DNA of 64,000 nucleotides from Stichopus chloronotus (lineage: Eukaryota; Echinodermata; Holothuroidea; Aspidochirotida; Stichopodidae), in NCBI GenBank assembly GCA_021234535.1, contig CM037843.1, forward strand, positions 18,383,911 to 18,447,910. The letters run 5' to 3'. The position numbers were made by a program, and so were the translations under genes. Below are positions 12,544 to 27,900 of the stretch, piece by piece. How positions within the stretch are numbered: position 1 is the stretch's first letter; each line of letters starts with the position of its first letter. Below the pieces are notes generated by a model. The model was not told the DNA's origin and ran no database searches. It was given only the letters and a program-made list of their open reading frames with translations.

Positions 12544-15500
12544 TACAAACACAAGTGTAAACCATGCCCTGAAATAGTACTTTCACACTGCTGATCCTCT
12601 AAAATGTCTACTAAGATATCCCTTAAGTACTGTAAGATTGACTGCAGACTCTCTAAATAGTCTCCAATCAATATATTGTTTTACACTATAGAATCTATGA
12701 TGCATACAGCTAGGCCAATATTTTTGTGCACTGCACTCTCTGAAAGATTAACAATAACATAGATAATTAAGCTAACAGGCAAATTACTATCAAACACATT
12801 GCCTTCACCATAAGGCGAGTCCGGACAGGCAACTTAAGATCGTTCCATTTCAATATTGTACTTTGTGAGTTGTGTATGGTTTGCAACAGTCTGTTGACAC
12901 CATACTGGCCATTGATCAATACTTAATATTACACTGGGAATACTCTCTCAAAAATACTTACATGCACAGTGTACCATAGTTCTTCTTAGTACTCCCTGAT
13001 TACAGCTTTAGTTTTTCACAATTTTGAGACAGTCTTTTATCCTTTGAAATATCCAAACTTGTGATTGAATACTGTGGTAGAGTACACATAGAGTATGCAA
13101 CACTGGAAGTGACACAATAAGTCGCTGCATAGTTTCAATGACCTGACCAATTGCCATATCTATACTAAACCAGATAGAAATTGACATGCACAGTACTTGC
13201 AAGGCAGGTACCGATGGAAGCTCCGGCAATTTAAACAGTGGTCCTGCACTTTTACAGTACTTGAGATGTACTTTGGAAAACTTTTGAGAGGGATGGAGCA
13301 GAGTGTTGAGGAAGTTATTCTCATCTTATTATTGAGCATCCATGACAAACCTGAATGACAATAATTCAAGCAATTGACAATTGTTGAAAACTAATCCGAC
13401 TGTAGTTTGTGATTATTGAAACAAAGTTCAAACCATACATTTGTTGCTTTTCAAGGAGAAACAGTTTGTCGTTTACAAATTTGAAGCACAATGTGCCCTA
13501 CATACACGTATCTAAGATTAGGTAAGGTAGGAATAGAAGGAAATTGCAACCTTTTGATGACTTCTGGTAATCTCATTTACATGAAGCACTGTCACTAAAT
13601 ATTTGCCCCACACATTCATGTCACTCTACTATTTCCATTCTGTGGATGTCCAACAGCAGAGAGATGGGCGACAACCATCCACATCTCGCAGTAGTGCATT
13701 TGTAGGGAAGAGATAAGAGTTAAGGGAGGAGAAAAGTCAATGAATAAATAAATTGCCTAGAGCAATATTGTGTGAATACCTCTCCAACAATGGTATTGGC
13801 ATACAATGGACAAATATTAACACAAAAATGGAGGGATTTACAAGACTGCATGTATATTAATCTGATTCCACTGGCAACCACCATGTTGGAGTAAAGGCAA
13901 ACCTTTTCTACCACCCACATGTTGCCACATTGTCTGAACCTTTCACAGAACAAAAAGTAATGAGCAAAACGATTGGAAATCTATTTTGAGTCTTTCCCAC
14001 AGCTCCTGGAAAGATTTGAGGAATAGAAACAAATTTCATCAAAACTGCTGACAATAAGCAACTTCCCCAAAACACCAACAGGACTTCAATCATCTGCACA
14101 TTGCCTAAAACCAAACAGCATTCGTTCATCCCAAAGATCATCACATGCTGAGCTAACAATCCACATGTAAATCAGCCAGACTGTGGAGCCTTTCCACACA
14201 TCAATGTGTCTCCACAGTGTACCTCATCTACAGTGTTTGCTTCAGGGGAAAACTGCCCAAAAGCACCAAAAAACAACATCCCCAAGTGAAATATTCAAAT
14301 AGATCGAGCTCATGACAAAGGCACTGAAAAACCTTTGCATTTGACAATATTCACTATGAGAATTACAATAAATCTCACAATGCAAAAAGAAAACATCCAC
14401 AAACCATGTTCTTTTACAGTCCAAATATAGATACTGTAAATGTTTTGGTTACCCTCCAAGTTGGTTTACCAATAGTTCAAGGAACTATTCAGTTCAAGGA
14501 AACTTTTTAATATGAAATGTAAACTCAAGGGGATGAAAATTAATTTCAGCAATTCACAGCACTGAATAAGTGCAAGATGTTTCAATGGGCACTGCACAAT
14601 TAGTGTAGGTCAATAAACTGAACATTAAATGTGACAAGATTTCCAACTTTCAATAAAGTATATTTGAGAATATTATTTTTTTTTTTTTTTAACAAGTAAC
14701 CTGGGAAACCTGGGTACATACCAAAACATACTACTTGGTTCCTAAATGAAATTACTAACAGCTTCCTTCATAAAGTAAACAGCGACAAAAATTTACATCA
14801 ATATCGAATGTTGTGCACTGCTACCATTTGAAGTATATCAAAACATCCTGATAACAAGGCAAAATGATCAAATGAGAAGGTGATATAATGTATACATGAG
14901 TAACACCTCATGGGACTACACACCTACTATGAGAGTTTCGTACAGTCGAAATGCAAACGCTAATAATTGGTCTAAAATTTTCAGCAGGTGCCCCGGAATA
15001 CCTCCAACATAACCCTGGTTTCAATTTTAGGAACTGATGAACACACTTATGTTATCATTGCTGAAAAAAGTCCAACTTGATAATCTGTGTAAGGAAAAGG
15101 AAGGAAATTCCAACTGCATAATACCAAGCCTTGTTACAGGCAACTGGTTTTGTTGATGTAAGGATATGGAGGAATTTCCACAAGTTTCTCAGAGTAATCT
15201 TTTGAGTTTGACCTGTCTGTCATCAGTCCAATAAGTAGTACAACATATAGTTTGACTGTTTAAAAGCTCAGGCATAACCACCTCCCAGAGCAAGTATGAG
15301 TCATAACATGTACTGTATCTTCACAGGTCTTCAACAGCACACTGCACAGTGCTGTGCTGTAGACTGCACACAAATACTAGAAATTACTAGAAATTATCAA
15401 ACACGGCATAATGTGAAACATTTCATGACACACAAAACATTAGGAATGCATTCAACAGGAAAAAATAAAATCTTACTTCAGCAGCAGGCATTTGAGTTGA

Positions 15501-18064
15501 GTTCAAACACACTACTTTGGTTGGGTTTTCAACAGAAATATTTGATCAATACGGTGCATTTAACAAGACATGCACAATACGTGCAAGAGCATTACACAGA
15601 TTTATATTTCTCTTGCCTAAAAGCCACACTGCAAAATCTTCCATGGAACAGATTACAGAACATAAGAAGTGGAAAAAATTTTAAAAAAAATACTGGTACC
15701 AGCAAAAGGTTAAGTACTAACACATGTCACACAGCCTAGGGTCTGTTGTGTTTGGTTACTTCTCTTAGGTGTTACACTGATATGTGCGTTGCCAACAATA
15801 CTGAAGCAGTTGTTTCAAATCATTGATATATTTGTACAAATTCCCCCCGAAACATATGCCTACCCTCACTTACGAAATACTGTATCAGCAGATAAACAGC
15901 TACACCAAGGTGTCTGGGTACAATGTTTGCACAATGCATCCAAATATCATGCACTGAAAAGGGCTAATTGAGTTGATATTGGTGAGTTGGTGAGGTTATT
16001 GAAGGGTAAAAACACATGAAAATGATATTAGTCAAGTTTTATATCCAATACTTACTGTCAAAATTTCTGAATTTTTGACCCTGACTTGTACTGGCCTGGT
16101 GCATGAATTATTACTAATCTGAAAAGTGTCCGCTCATGAATTTTCAAAGACCAAACTGAATCGCTAATTACTCACTCATTAAAGTTCCTTTGTCTGTGAC
16201 ACACTGGGATCCTCTTAGTTTGACCATCTGTCATTAGTATCTGAAGGAAACTTGACAGCTTTGGAAAAATTCAGTGAATTTCAAGAAACAACTCAATGTG
16301 ACACTTTAATATTTCCATATTTCTCTGTGAAGTGGCTAGTGATAAAAAAGATGACAATATTACATTCTCCAGTAAAACTTTGAACATTTGGCTTTGTACG
16401 TCACAGAGTGACTGCATTATTAGATGCATGACGGAAAGGGTACAGTACTACAGTGTCCCTATAAACATTTTGCTGTAGGTTCGATGTCAGTTTTACGACG
16501 GCGTCTACGTATGTCCGACGTCCACTGTACCACCATTTCCAAAGACTACCAAAGATGGCCATCTGATGTCGTTTAGATCAAAATCAGACCATTTAATGTC
16601 CATTTGAGGTCCGTTTGACTTTGACAAACAAAACTGTAGTACTTTTTTTACGTCCACCCAATGATTTTTTTATGTTTTTTCCAGTCAGAGAAAGGATGTT
16701 CCTTAGAACAACATTACCTCTGACATATACCCGACCTTAATTTGACCTGCTGGACCAAAAACCGATGTGCAACCAACAGCAACATGTTAACAGGGACAGT
16801 ATATACTTCATGTATTCTCCCGTTTAATATCAACATACCTCCATCAACACTGGAAAGTGTTAGAGGTCGTGTGACATGAAAATGACACTTTGGAATATTG
16901 GAGCATTGAAAATGTTGAAAATAGCCACAAATTCCTTCCAAATCCATGAAAGATTGACAAATTTACGGGCAAATTAGTGTCTCACAGCTGTGTCCCATGA
17001 TATATGGCCTATGTTAATCCTTTGCTTATGTAACCTTTTATTTCAAGGACATTTGAAAATTTTATACACCCAGGGGTTTTATTTTGGAAGCATGTATTTT
17101 TTCCTTCAAAAGTATCAATATCACTTACCAATGTGAAACTCAGTAATCAAGTAATTCAGAGACAAAATGCTCTGGGTTAATAAAAGAAAAACTGACACTG
17201 AGCAACACTCCATGTCATCTGTTTTGCATTTTTTCAAACTTTGAAAAGTCATAATTTAAAAACAGTCATAGATATAAACAAAATGCCAATAGATTTTTAC
17301 TCAGTTTTACTTTGCAACTTTTGCATGAAGGGTGTTCATTTCTAGAAGCATATCACTCAACCTCTAACAAGGGTTTCACCATTATTTTTGGCCAATGACA
17401 ATGATTAAAATAATGCAATGTTTTATGGACTTTTCATTGCAATTCTCTTATCATCATATCAAATGTCACTTGTGTCTCAAACTGATTAAGTACTGACCTC
17501 AAATAAACTTTCAATGCCTACTGTAGTAAAGTTTGGGTTAACATTTCATGGGACCTTCGTCAAGATTACCCTAAACTAAGGGCACAGTAATTTGGATGAT
17601 TAAAGCTTCAGTTGAAGCCTCTTTCGTCAAAGTCTAGTAATTTTTTTTTTTTCATAACCAAAAAAAAAAAGTTATGTGTCATAGGGTGCAAGGTGTAACT
17701 TTGATTTTGCATTGAAAGATGCAGTTTCTGATAGCACGTAAAGAAACAGACTGACAGAGAGACTTCTGAAGTTTACGGTTCCTCGTAAGACCCACAAGAA
17801 AGCAAAAGGTCTGCATCCAAATTTTCAGAAAATATTTCGACATCATTGTGAAGCATGGCTGCAGTCATGAAGCATACACAAATATATGGGATTGCCAGAC
17901 AATTGTTGGGAAGAGATTTCAGAGAAGGTTCCTACTTACCTCCAGAAATTTCTTTTAATTGAGATGGTAAATGATGCACAATGGTGCTACTTAGAGATGA
18001 CTTCTTGTTCTAACTGACATGGTAACCTGTTCCTCTCCACCAAGCCGAGTTTTGGTAGTCCAGG
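12544..18064. other. No gene seen
   Basis: AT-rich sequence without recognisable coding exons. Small structures noticed: a nested hairpin at about 14181-14219 (CTGTGGAG ... CTCCACAG with ACACA/TGTGT inside), a poly-T run near 14678, and facing poly-T/poly-A tracts near 17640-17670. Confidence 0.55.
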
Positions 18065-18478
18065 GACAGGAGATTTTTTATAGGTGGAGTGGCCATTTCT
18101 GAGAGGTGGCAATTTCCTCTTAGAGTGGAGGAGAACTACCCCCCTAAAATGTCCCGTGAGGGACATGGAGAACATTGCTACGGAATACTGTGCGTACACA
18201 CACTGTTACCAAACCCAGTCTGGAAATATCCATTACAAGAAAAGAGGTTAATTACTGAATACTTTTCTGAGGACAGGATTTTTTTTATGGGTGGAGTGGC
18301 CATTTCAAAGAGGTGGCAATTTCCACTTGGAGTGGAGGCAAACTGCCCCCTAAAACGTCCCATGAGGAACATGGAAAACATTGCTATGAAATGCATGAAT
18401 GTGCATACACACACTGTTAGCAAACGCAGTCTAGAAATGTATATTACAAGAAAGGAAGTTAAATACTGAATACTTTTC
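18065..18478. repeat. Tandem duplication, 2 copies of about 207 bp
   Basis: Copy 1 begins GACAGGAGATTTTTTATAGG at 18065 and copy 2 begins GACAGGATTTTTTTTATGGG at 18272. Matching landmarks in order are GGTGGAGTGGCCATTTC, GAGGTGGCAATTTCC, CCCCCTAAAA(T/C)GTCCC, ACATGGA.AACATTGCTA, ACACACACTGTTA.CAAAC, TTACAAGAAA and ACTGAATACTTTTC. By eye the copies are roughly 80-85% identical, so the duplication is not recent. Confidence 0.92.
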
Positions 18479-21338
18479 CTTACAGTGTTTAAAATTCCAA
18501 GATTTATTCATTGATACGAGTGAATGTTTCAATCTACTTACATGTCACAAGTGCCTGCTGACATTGCAAATTTTGTAGACCTGTACACAACATATTTTTA
18601 TAAACTGGCATTTATGTATTGATGTGCACAAGATTAAATATGTCAAAAACTAAACCCACTTCAGCGATTGATGTAGAAATATAATATAAAATATGAACTG
18701 ACACTGACAACAGCCAAAATTTCTGACTGGACGCCTTAATTTTACAGTTCATCACATGGTTCCTACATCCGAGAGGAAAATAAAGTCTATAAATCAGAGA
18801 GCGGTCGATGAATACGAACCACTCACGTCAAAAAATATTGTCAACATGCTTTAAATGTGCCACACACAAGGATGGCTAGCACGACTGAGTGACCAAAAAT
18901 CTTGAGTGAATAAATGCCTGAGCGAATCCAGTAAAATTACAAATTGCGGTCATGTGAACCATGTTTTGCAGATTGTTTGCTGCAAGGATAAAACCTCAGT
19001 CGACACTGCAAAGTACAGGTACTGGTTTGTTGCAAACAGAGAATCTCAAACACTGAATATCCATTGAGGATATTGTTCGAGATCTTTGACCATGAGAACT
19101 TCAAGACTGTGAAGAAATAATGTATGATTTAAGTCAAACCTTAAAGAACCCTTCTGAAACAATTATTTACGACGCTTTCACTATCATACTTCAAATTCCT
19201 CTAGCACAGAATGCTCCTTGGTTAGTGAAGTTGTACATGTCAACTTTCGATTTACATCATTGGAAAAAAATCAAATGCAGGAACAGATGATGCTTATGTA
19301 CAATGGCAAAAGGAGTTGTTTCAAATATCTGATTAGTGACAAAATTCATAGGTAAACAGCCTCAGCCTGAGGAACTTGACTGCAGGGGGGTGGGAGAGAG
19401 GGGAAATATTTACAAAAGAAGAAAGCAAGACACATCCTGTAAGGCTAACCCTAGTCAAGAGAGATACTCAGGTGGAGAGGGACCAGAGCTGTATAAATCC
19501 CAAGTAATTTAATCCTGATAATAGAAAAAAAAGAACAGAGGTGGCATCCCAGAATGAACACAGCTTGCTCAAAATTACAAGGTGAAATGTTACTGGGGGT
19601 GATTGGCCAGATCAGCTAGTTGCATGTCACATACATCTTTTATACATATATAGAAGTACAAAGATATATATAGGACTTTCTAAAAATAGCATTTCTCATC
19701 CCACAGAGTCAGCGGAGTAAAAAAAAAAAACCCAAAGAATGCCAGTCACTTCAGTACATTGCCATGGCAACCCTCTTGTCAACTTTAACAGTCTCCTAAA
19801 TTGGCTATAGCTGCATACCATTCCATGTCCCTGCTATGTAATCACACTACATTGGATTACCCTTCCACAAAACCTGCCTGTGCTTGTTTTGAGTATGAGA
19901 CAGTTCACAGGTGAATAGGCTTTCTCCAGTGAGGAAAGCTTCGACCTATTTCAACATTACTGTATACATATGAACTAAGTGCTAACCCACACAACTACTT
20001 CTCCTTTCAGTCAGGCTTGTTTTGTCCTTCAGACAAAAAGTGTTTCAAATATTCACAAAGAGGATAATCTCTCCATAGTGTATTGATGACTCACATGGCT
20101 TGCTTTGAAGAGAGTAACAAAAGGTGAACTACTATGCAGAAGGCGAGAATATTACCTCTATCTCTAAGATCAACAACAGATCAAAATACAAGTTAAGAAC
20201 CAAAAAAGTTTGCATGTTGATATCTGAATTTTTCATTAACTGTAGTGTACCTACCACCAGCTACAGTTGAAGTTCTTCATGTACAGTAGGTTCATTTAAA
20301 TAATCATTGAATCATGCCACTATTGTCTCGTGTGGTATGGTTCAATCTTTAGTTCAATGGACGGTCAAAAGATCAATACTTTGACAGAAATGCAAAGACA
20401 CTGATTTGCTGCAATTCACAAATGCCGAAGAAACAGTCTTCACACCTTTACGTAAACATAATTGAGTAGTAACCAAGGCAGCATACCCTGCATGCACATC
20501 TCAATAAAAGTGTTAAGATTTTGTCCTTAATACATAAAGGTGGCTTTGCTTACTAGTTTGAAACAAGTTCACAACATATAGTTGCAATTGCAGAAATCCC
20601 CTTGCACAAATGAAAGACTTCCTTGGCAAATTAAAACATCAGAAGTTAACAAAAGACTACCTATCTGAAAACGTTTGCAGTCTAGGTCTACACTACAAAA
20701 TCCATTGTACGTCAACATCAATTAACCAATTAGGCAGATTTGCCACATGGTAGAGTCGAGATAAGATTCGCTACACTATACAATACAGAGCTGCTAATTA
20801 CTTCAAAACAACTGCTAACTTATTTCTTTGAACACACACACAAGTAAAGATGCGGTGGGACAGTATCACCATGACATCTTCATAATTAATGGAGGTTGCA
20901 GGATAAAGTGATAGACCATCCTGTCTCATCTCAGGTCAAACCTGTATTTGCTTTCATTTTATAATTTTCTTTGCCATATTTTTCTCCTTCCTTAATAGAG
21001 AAACAAGTGAGTGTTAATAAAATTTATTCGTCAGTAACACATGCAACCAGTGTCTCTGTTTGGTTTTCGTACTCCTAATACGTAACATGGAACGAAAGTC
21101 TCCCTAAACAATAAAACACAGAATGCATACCAGATGCGTTCACAAGTCACAACTGAAGAGCTTATTCCTCATTCCTTTAATGCATGTTAGTCAGCAATCT
21201 GAGTACAAATAAAAAGTTTTTCCAGAATTGAGATGGGCAGCCTCCTGAAGGAACACTAGCATGTTCTTCTCTCTGTTCCATAGGACACAAAACAACAGAC
21301 CTTGAAGAATTCCAACCTTTGGATTGCACGGGGAATGT
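18479..21338. other. No gene seen
   Basis: AT-rich spacer. No coding exon, RNA gene or clear repeat boundary could be supported. Confidence 0.5.
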
Positions 21339-21917
21339 AGCTGTGTTCCCACTTGAGTGAGCACAGTGGATCAAGATCTACCGCGCTAGATCAAACTCTA
21401 ATGGGAACACGGATCAACAACACTTACTGAAGATCAAGATCCACCAATTTTAATCAACCATTCGGGGTAGATCAGATCGACCGCTCTGGATCAAAGTTTG
21501 TAATGGGAACACATCAGTGGATCAAGTGAACCCGGACCTTCTGTTTATTCCTTCCCGACATGCATTTGCTTTCCGGTGGCAAACGCGGGTAATTAGTTTT
21601 AACTTACTCCTCGCTGGGTACATCGCTACAGGCAAGTGTATATACGACATAGTGCTGCTGTTGTAGTGTGCGCATGCAGTTAGCAAACACGCACACTCAT
21701 GTGCATTTTTGTGATACGGTGCTAGTGTGCGATATACGTAATGGCAGGCCGACTTGTAAACATTGGTGACCTTTCGCGCTTGCGCTTGTGTTCATATAAC
21801 ATGTTGATCTATGGCGCTCACTCAAATGGGAACACGGCTCTGAATCAAGTTATTCGAGACCACTCGATGCAATAAAACCCTGATCCACGGCGCTCACACA
21901 GATGGGAACAAGGCTGT
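21339..21917. mobile_element. TIR element (about 580 bp), non-autonomous
   Basis: The left terminus (AGCTGTGTTCCCACTTGAGT, then GAGCACAGTGGATCA) and the reverse complement of the right terminus (AGCCTTGTTCCCATCTGTGT, then GAGCGCCGTGGATCA) match at about 27 of 35 positions. A second right-end-like block (GATCTATGGCGCTCACTCAA, then ATGGGAACACGGCT) sits about 75 bp inside. The interior repeats GATCAA and GGGAACACGG words and is more CpG-rich than its flanks. There is no transposase ORF and no certain target duplication. Confidence 0.75.
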
Positions 21918-24900
21918 CAGGATGGCTTACACATAACAATTACACATGTTGGTATCAAGACAAGTAAAAATGTAAGGTCACAAAACACAAGTAACCAAAC
22001 TTGCATTTGTGTTCTGTCTTTTTAACTCTGAAAAAGACTGAGGTGTCAGGCCAAATTCCAGACAAAAAGTTACACATTTAGGTTCACTGATGAGTAACAA
22101 CTGTCTTCTTCTTTTGCATAGAACTGTATAAATGTGCAATAATTCTCACCAGCATTTGTCCTGTTTCCAACATCTTCAGACAGCCTACAAAGAACCCAAA
22201 ATGTATTCAAATAACATAATTTGCAGGAATTGACCAACATCAAATCATATCAAGACCATGAATTGTCATTTTCTGTAACAGGACATTCAACAAAGAGCCC
22301 ATCACTCAACAAGTATGTAGATACACTTTTTGCCCTTACATTCAAGCTCACACTTCAGAGAATGACCTGCAGCAAGTATTGAACAACCAAACAAGTTTAG
22401 TTTTGCAAAGTCACTTGGAATCAAAGCAACAATAGCATACTGTACTGCCACACTTACATAAGGTCTGCCTACAAATGTGGTGTGGATATTAGCCCTAATG
22501 CACACACTTCTAAGATATCCTTTTAAATGAGGCCAATTTGTTTTGTGACAAAAAAATATATATATATACACAGCCTATACACAGTATGTCACTTTGCTCT
22601 AAACTTGTGTTGCTGCTTAAAACAAAATATACAATGCAGCAATTTAATAATTTTACAACCCTATTTTCTATCAAGTTATAATTTCACTCTGATACTGAAA
22701 GACTTTCTAATTTAGTACAGGTTAGTACAGGCTATTACAAATTAACTACATATGTGGTTTCTTTCTTGCTGAGTGTTTTTTTCTCTAGAAATGACTTTTT
22801 AAGCATATCGAACTTCACTTAAAATCTATCCATTTAATTAATATCTTTTTGATCGATTCTGAGAAACAATATCAAAATTTATTACAACTGAAGTACTGGA
22901 CTGACCAAAAAGAAATTTATTTCACTAATCAATATACACATGTGCATAAATCTGCTTGTCAAAGGTAATTAGAGAGAAAAATTGGTCAATTGAAAATGCA
23001 ACTTACTTTGGGAAAGCAAAAAAATTGGCTCACATAATAGACTATAAGAGAATGGCAGACATGATCCAGTTCATTAAACTGTAAGTGGCAATGTAACACA
23101 CATGTTAACTACGATCATGTTTCATTGCTTTAGATAATTGCACCAAAGTTCGATACATTTTACAACCTAAGGTATAATATTCCCTCATTGAAAGTTACCG
23201 CAGATGACATTATACTGAAAAGGGCAATAAGCAATCTAGACAATAGGCCTAGACAGTACATAAGAAAAATTTAAGGCTGAGCAGTACTTCACCAGACAAA
23301 CATGTGATATTAAAAGTTAATGTTGGTACACTAGTACTGATCACTGTTGGAAGGAGATACAACAGCTACCAATTTACCAACACCTCAAAGGGTGCACTAC
23401 CAGGACATAACTTTAAACTTGTACAAGTGTCTGGCTGGATTCTAATTTTTCTGAACTGTCTTTAAATCTTGTTCTTTTGATCTGTCATTCATAATTGAAT
23501 GAAGTGAGCAAACATTGAAGAAAAAAAACAAACACAAAAAAAGACATGTATCATCTGTTTGATCTGCCACAATTCCATCAAACTTCCAGATTTAACCTTA
23601 TCTTATTTTACCAAATGTTTATAGGCCAGCTCTGATGCTCATCTGTTCTGTGTAATGTACTGTACTGTGAGGTGCCAGTTGAACATCACTTTCCAGCTTA
23701 AGACCTCCATGTTCTTCATCTTGGAGAACACATGAATTGCAAAAAGTTGATTCCATTCACTTGGAATTAAATCCTCCTCTATGACAGCCTGGCACAAGGT
23801 GAATGAAACGTTTCACAGGTGCAGGTTCTCTTAACTAATTTGATTGTAATATGGCCTACTCTCAAATCATCCTTGTTGCCCTAAAGATATTAACAGTTTC
23901 CCAGGCTCTTCAGAAACTGATCTGACATGTTTCTGTACATTGTGATGAAACATTTGGCACATTCTGTCAATAAAAGGCATGTTTGGTTTTGACCCTGTGA
24001 GAAACGTTAGAGAAGTATTTTCAATTCAAACTTATACATGTCTACATGTCTACAACAAACTGATGAGGAGGACATACTTCCCCACACTCCTTGAACAACT
24101 TACGTGAAAGTCAAATCACTACAGTATGTAGTCATGCTGTACGCTTTCAGCCATATCCTTTTACTGTAGAACAGTGATGCAGCTGCCATGTATCTTTAAA
24201 CTGTTTCTGTTTGTACTGTACTACACATGTGTTTTAAAATGTGATCACTGGTACATTACTATACCTGAATTAACATTTGGAACTACCAGCACCAGGGATT
24301 CAAAACAAATTTTGAACAGCAACAAATGAGCTCTTTAAGGAGGATGGGGATTTGTGACATACATTTTACATTACTTTTTGCTCTTTCGTCCTTTCTCCAA
24401 ATGCAGTATTTATAGGCATATCTCCTTAACAGATTTGTGGAAAAAAATAATCTGACAATGACAAATTCTGTCATATAGTGTTCCAGTCTGTAGAGAGTAA
24501 AAATGTTCATTTTGTTACATTATGTTGACGTTTGATACATAATATTTATCAGTAAATGTTTTATGCCTCTCCCAGTGAGCTGTGTAGAAGGAATGTTGTC
24601 GGTTGACAAAGGTTATCAATAATTTTCACAGTACTGTACCTGCCAAGTTTGATGACCTTTGACCAAACAACATTTCTTATACAAGGAAGGGACAGGCATA
24701 CAACACATACTCATGAATATTATCTATGGGACATCAAGATAGGAAAAAATTAAAAAAAAGAAATGGTTATTCTGCTTTGCTGGGCACACTCTAACACAAA
24801 GTGCAATCAGCAGATTATTTCTCACCACAAATCTGATAAGGAGAGCTGATGCCAGATTTGCAAGGAGAGAATGCAAAAATTTATGGTGATGCTGTATGTC

Positions 24901-27900
24901 TCAAATGCATACTGTTGTGCTGCAGCACTTTCAAGGGACACTTCTACAGTTTTCTGACCAACCGTAGTCCATCAAGATACAGAGCATGTGTGTTATCATT
25001 TAATGTAACTTGCAGCATTTCTAGACAGAAACTAATTAAAAGCAGCATTCCCACATCATGTAGATCACCCTAAGTTAATACCACCGTAGCTTACTGCAGA
25101 CATATACAACAGTTTAATTGTTTTCACAAAAGACAACAGAATGATGGTGCTGTTTGTACCACAGTACCTGTACTTTTCAAATCTGGAATAAGATTACTCT
25201 ATGGCATACTTTATTACCAGTGTTGAAGAAAATCACTGCGGTACTGTAATAACCGTGCTGTATTTCTAGCTGTTTGGGTTGACACTGATATTCCTCTTTC
25301 ACACACAACACCCATTCTTCCTGGCCAGGGTTATTTAGCCAAAAGTGAGCTAAATGCTTTGCTGCAGGACAAAGTTCTCAAACTGTTAAGTCTTTAAATG
25401 CTACCCATAAGATATTTTGATTCACACAGGACTTCAAAAGCTGGAAATGCACTGATAAGAAAAAGTTGAGTGACTAGGAAATTAAATACAGAGGTAAGAG
25501 TACAGAGCCATGCATCAGTGTACATCCAAAACACCACAGAACTTCATGTGAAAACTTGATGACCATCAACAAAATTCCACTGTACTATTTCTTTCTAAGC
25601 TTGCTAAATTCTCACCAGGAAGATCTGCGTCTTCAGCTGGGTACCCAAACCATGATGCAGGTTTAATGTTGTCATAATTTTGTGCACTTATGGTGAATAA
25701 GTAAACAAGTAGTGCAGGGGCCATGCAATTTCATGAAAATTGAGGAAAAAGAAATGATCTCTGTTATTGATCTAAATGCATGCTGTTAAAATAATTTTTT
25801 TTTTGTTGTATATTGTCCAGAGATACACTGCTGCCTACAGAACTAAAGCATGACACTCTTTCATTGAACAACGACTGAAAGTTCAAATTTGCCAACTGGC
25901 CATTAATTTCAAGTGAAAACATCAAGTCTGTTATGACAAAATGAGAAACAAAATAGCAACTCCCTTCTCAGATGAGCCCTTGCCACACATACAATTTAAG
26001 TGTTTGACAATTGGTGAATCTTGCAACATGAATAGAACAAAAAGAAAATTGTTGCAGACTAGTTTGGCAACACAATGCACTTTTGTAGGACCATACAGTA
26101 CTTCCAAAGCAACTCAATGGGTACATGAAATGCAGTAGCAGTCCTTCAGGGAAAAACTGAGAAACAATGTATCCAGCAGAATTTTGTTTCACTTTCGATA
26201 CCAAGACAGAACAACTGATTCAGCCTGGATTACATGATATGAACTAAATTTCTAGTGAGCACCCCCAGACATGTCCTTCACCATAGGACATGACGATATA
26301 CACACAAATGAACATACCTTATGTGCTCAGGTCCACCCGCACATTACTTTAAATTTGTGAGGTACAGTGCAGTACATGTACAGGTACTATGATCAAACCA
26401 AGTATTGTTTGCAAGTGGAATTCCTGCAGTTGTTGTATCAAATTTAGGCTTTTTTTTTTCAAGTTTAACACTGTAATCTACAACAGAAAAACTAAACTGC
26501 ATGCACAAATAAGTTTAATCAAAACTGTAGGGAGTTCACTTAATTTTTTCTTTTGTACTTTACTGCGAATGCGCACTCACTGTAAACTTGCAAATTTTAA
26601 GGAAAAATAATTTTCAGTTTTAATTTTGAGCAAATCCACAGGAAATATATAAATAGGCAGAATTGTTTTTAATATATTGCAGAATGTAAAATTTCTTTAA
26701 AATGAAGGTAGGATCAGAGGCAGGCAATAAATCAAAGAGCAATCCTGTCGATGAGAATTCATCAAGCAGGGCCTGAGGTACAGTATGTACAAGTGCAATG
26801 TCTGCGGCATGACCATAAACACCACATTCTGAATCCACTGATGCAATGATTGAAACTGCAGAAATAAGGATCCATACCTTCTCCAGTTTTCAAGGGGTCC
26901 TCAACTGAATGAAATGCAAACGGTGTGGTAATTGCTTCAACATGTTACTATGTGAAGTTGATTGCCATTTCACATATATTAAGATTGTTGTAAACAACAT
27001 CGGTCTACACAATAGGATATCCTGTAACATGTACTTCAGGCTAACTAAAATCTAACCCTGGTATGCATCCAACGATGTTTTTTGTTGGCCTAAACAGAGT
27101 CTAGCATTAATTTTGTTAGGTGAACGAGATTCAAAGAACAGCAGATATCCTTGCAAACTAAGGTGCCTCAACATCACATAAAAATATGTAAGCTAGAAGC
27201 TACTGTAGCTACTCACACACTAATGAAACCGAACACAATTGGCAGCATCCATGCTCTGTATTAAAGGCACGGGCCAAAGAATTTGTTCTCCACTTGTTGC
27301 TCCCTGCCTGTATGTTGTTCTGGTTTATTCATTTCTCTGGCTTTAAACTCATGTAGGTTCAGCATCAGGTAGGTAAGATTAAGAAGAGACTACCTTTGCA
27401 AAACAGGCCAAATTACTTTATCATCACAAATAGGCAAATTTATGTAAAGCAACAAGTGTTAAGATACATTTAGGTCCTAGGATTACTCTGTATCAATAGT
27501 GTAAAGTTTTACAACACTGTTCTGAAGCCAATTTACCTACCAGAGTAACAGACGTTAGAGCCGAGGTGCCTAGTGTAACGTTAGTCTAACAATTGGAGAC
27601 AAAGTATGAAGGCCTACATAATTTTGTCAGCTGTTCACAAAAATAGTTTGATACACACTGTGCATAATAAATATTATGCTAAAATTTGTGTCTCAGGACT
27701 TCTCTGCTTTTATGAATAAACATTTACAGTAATTCTAGAAATTGGCAACTTATGTGATCCAAAGTCAGTTTGCAGACACTTTGCATTAAAGACCTAACCT
27801 TATATTTTTCCAATTAACATTGAACATAAGATCGGGTGGAATATAGAATCCTGAGAAAGGTGTTAACATTTCTTTTTTTACAACTTAGAAAATATCAAGT

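Noticed and set aside
16480..16640. CpG-containing segment near 16.5 kb as a possible exon or tRNA
   Set aside because: No open frame or tRNA arm pattern fits; GGTTCGATG alone is not a B box in the right context.
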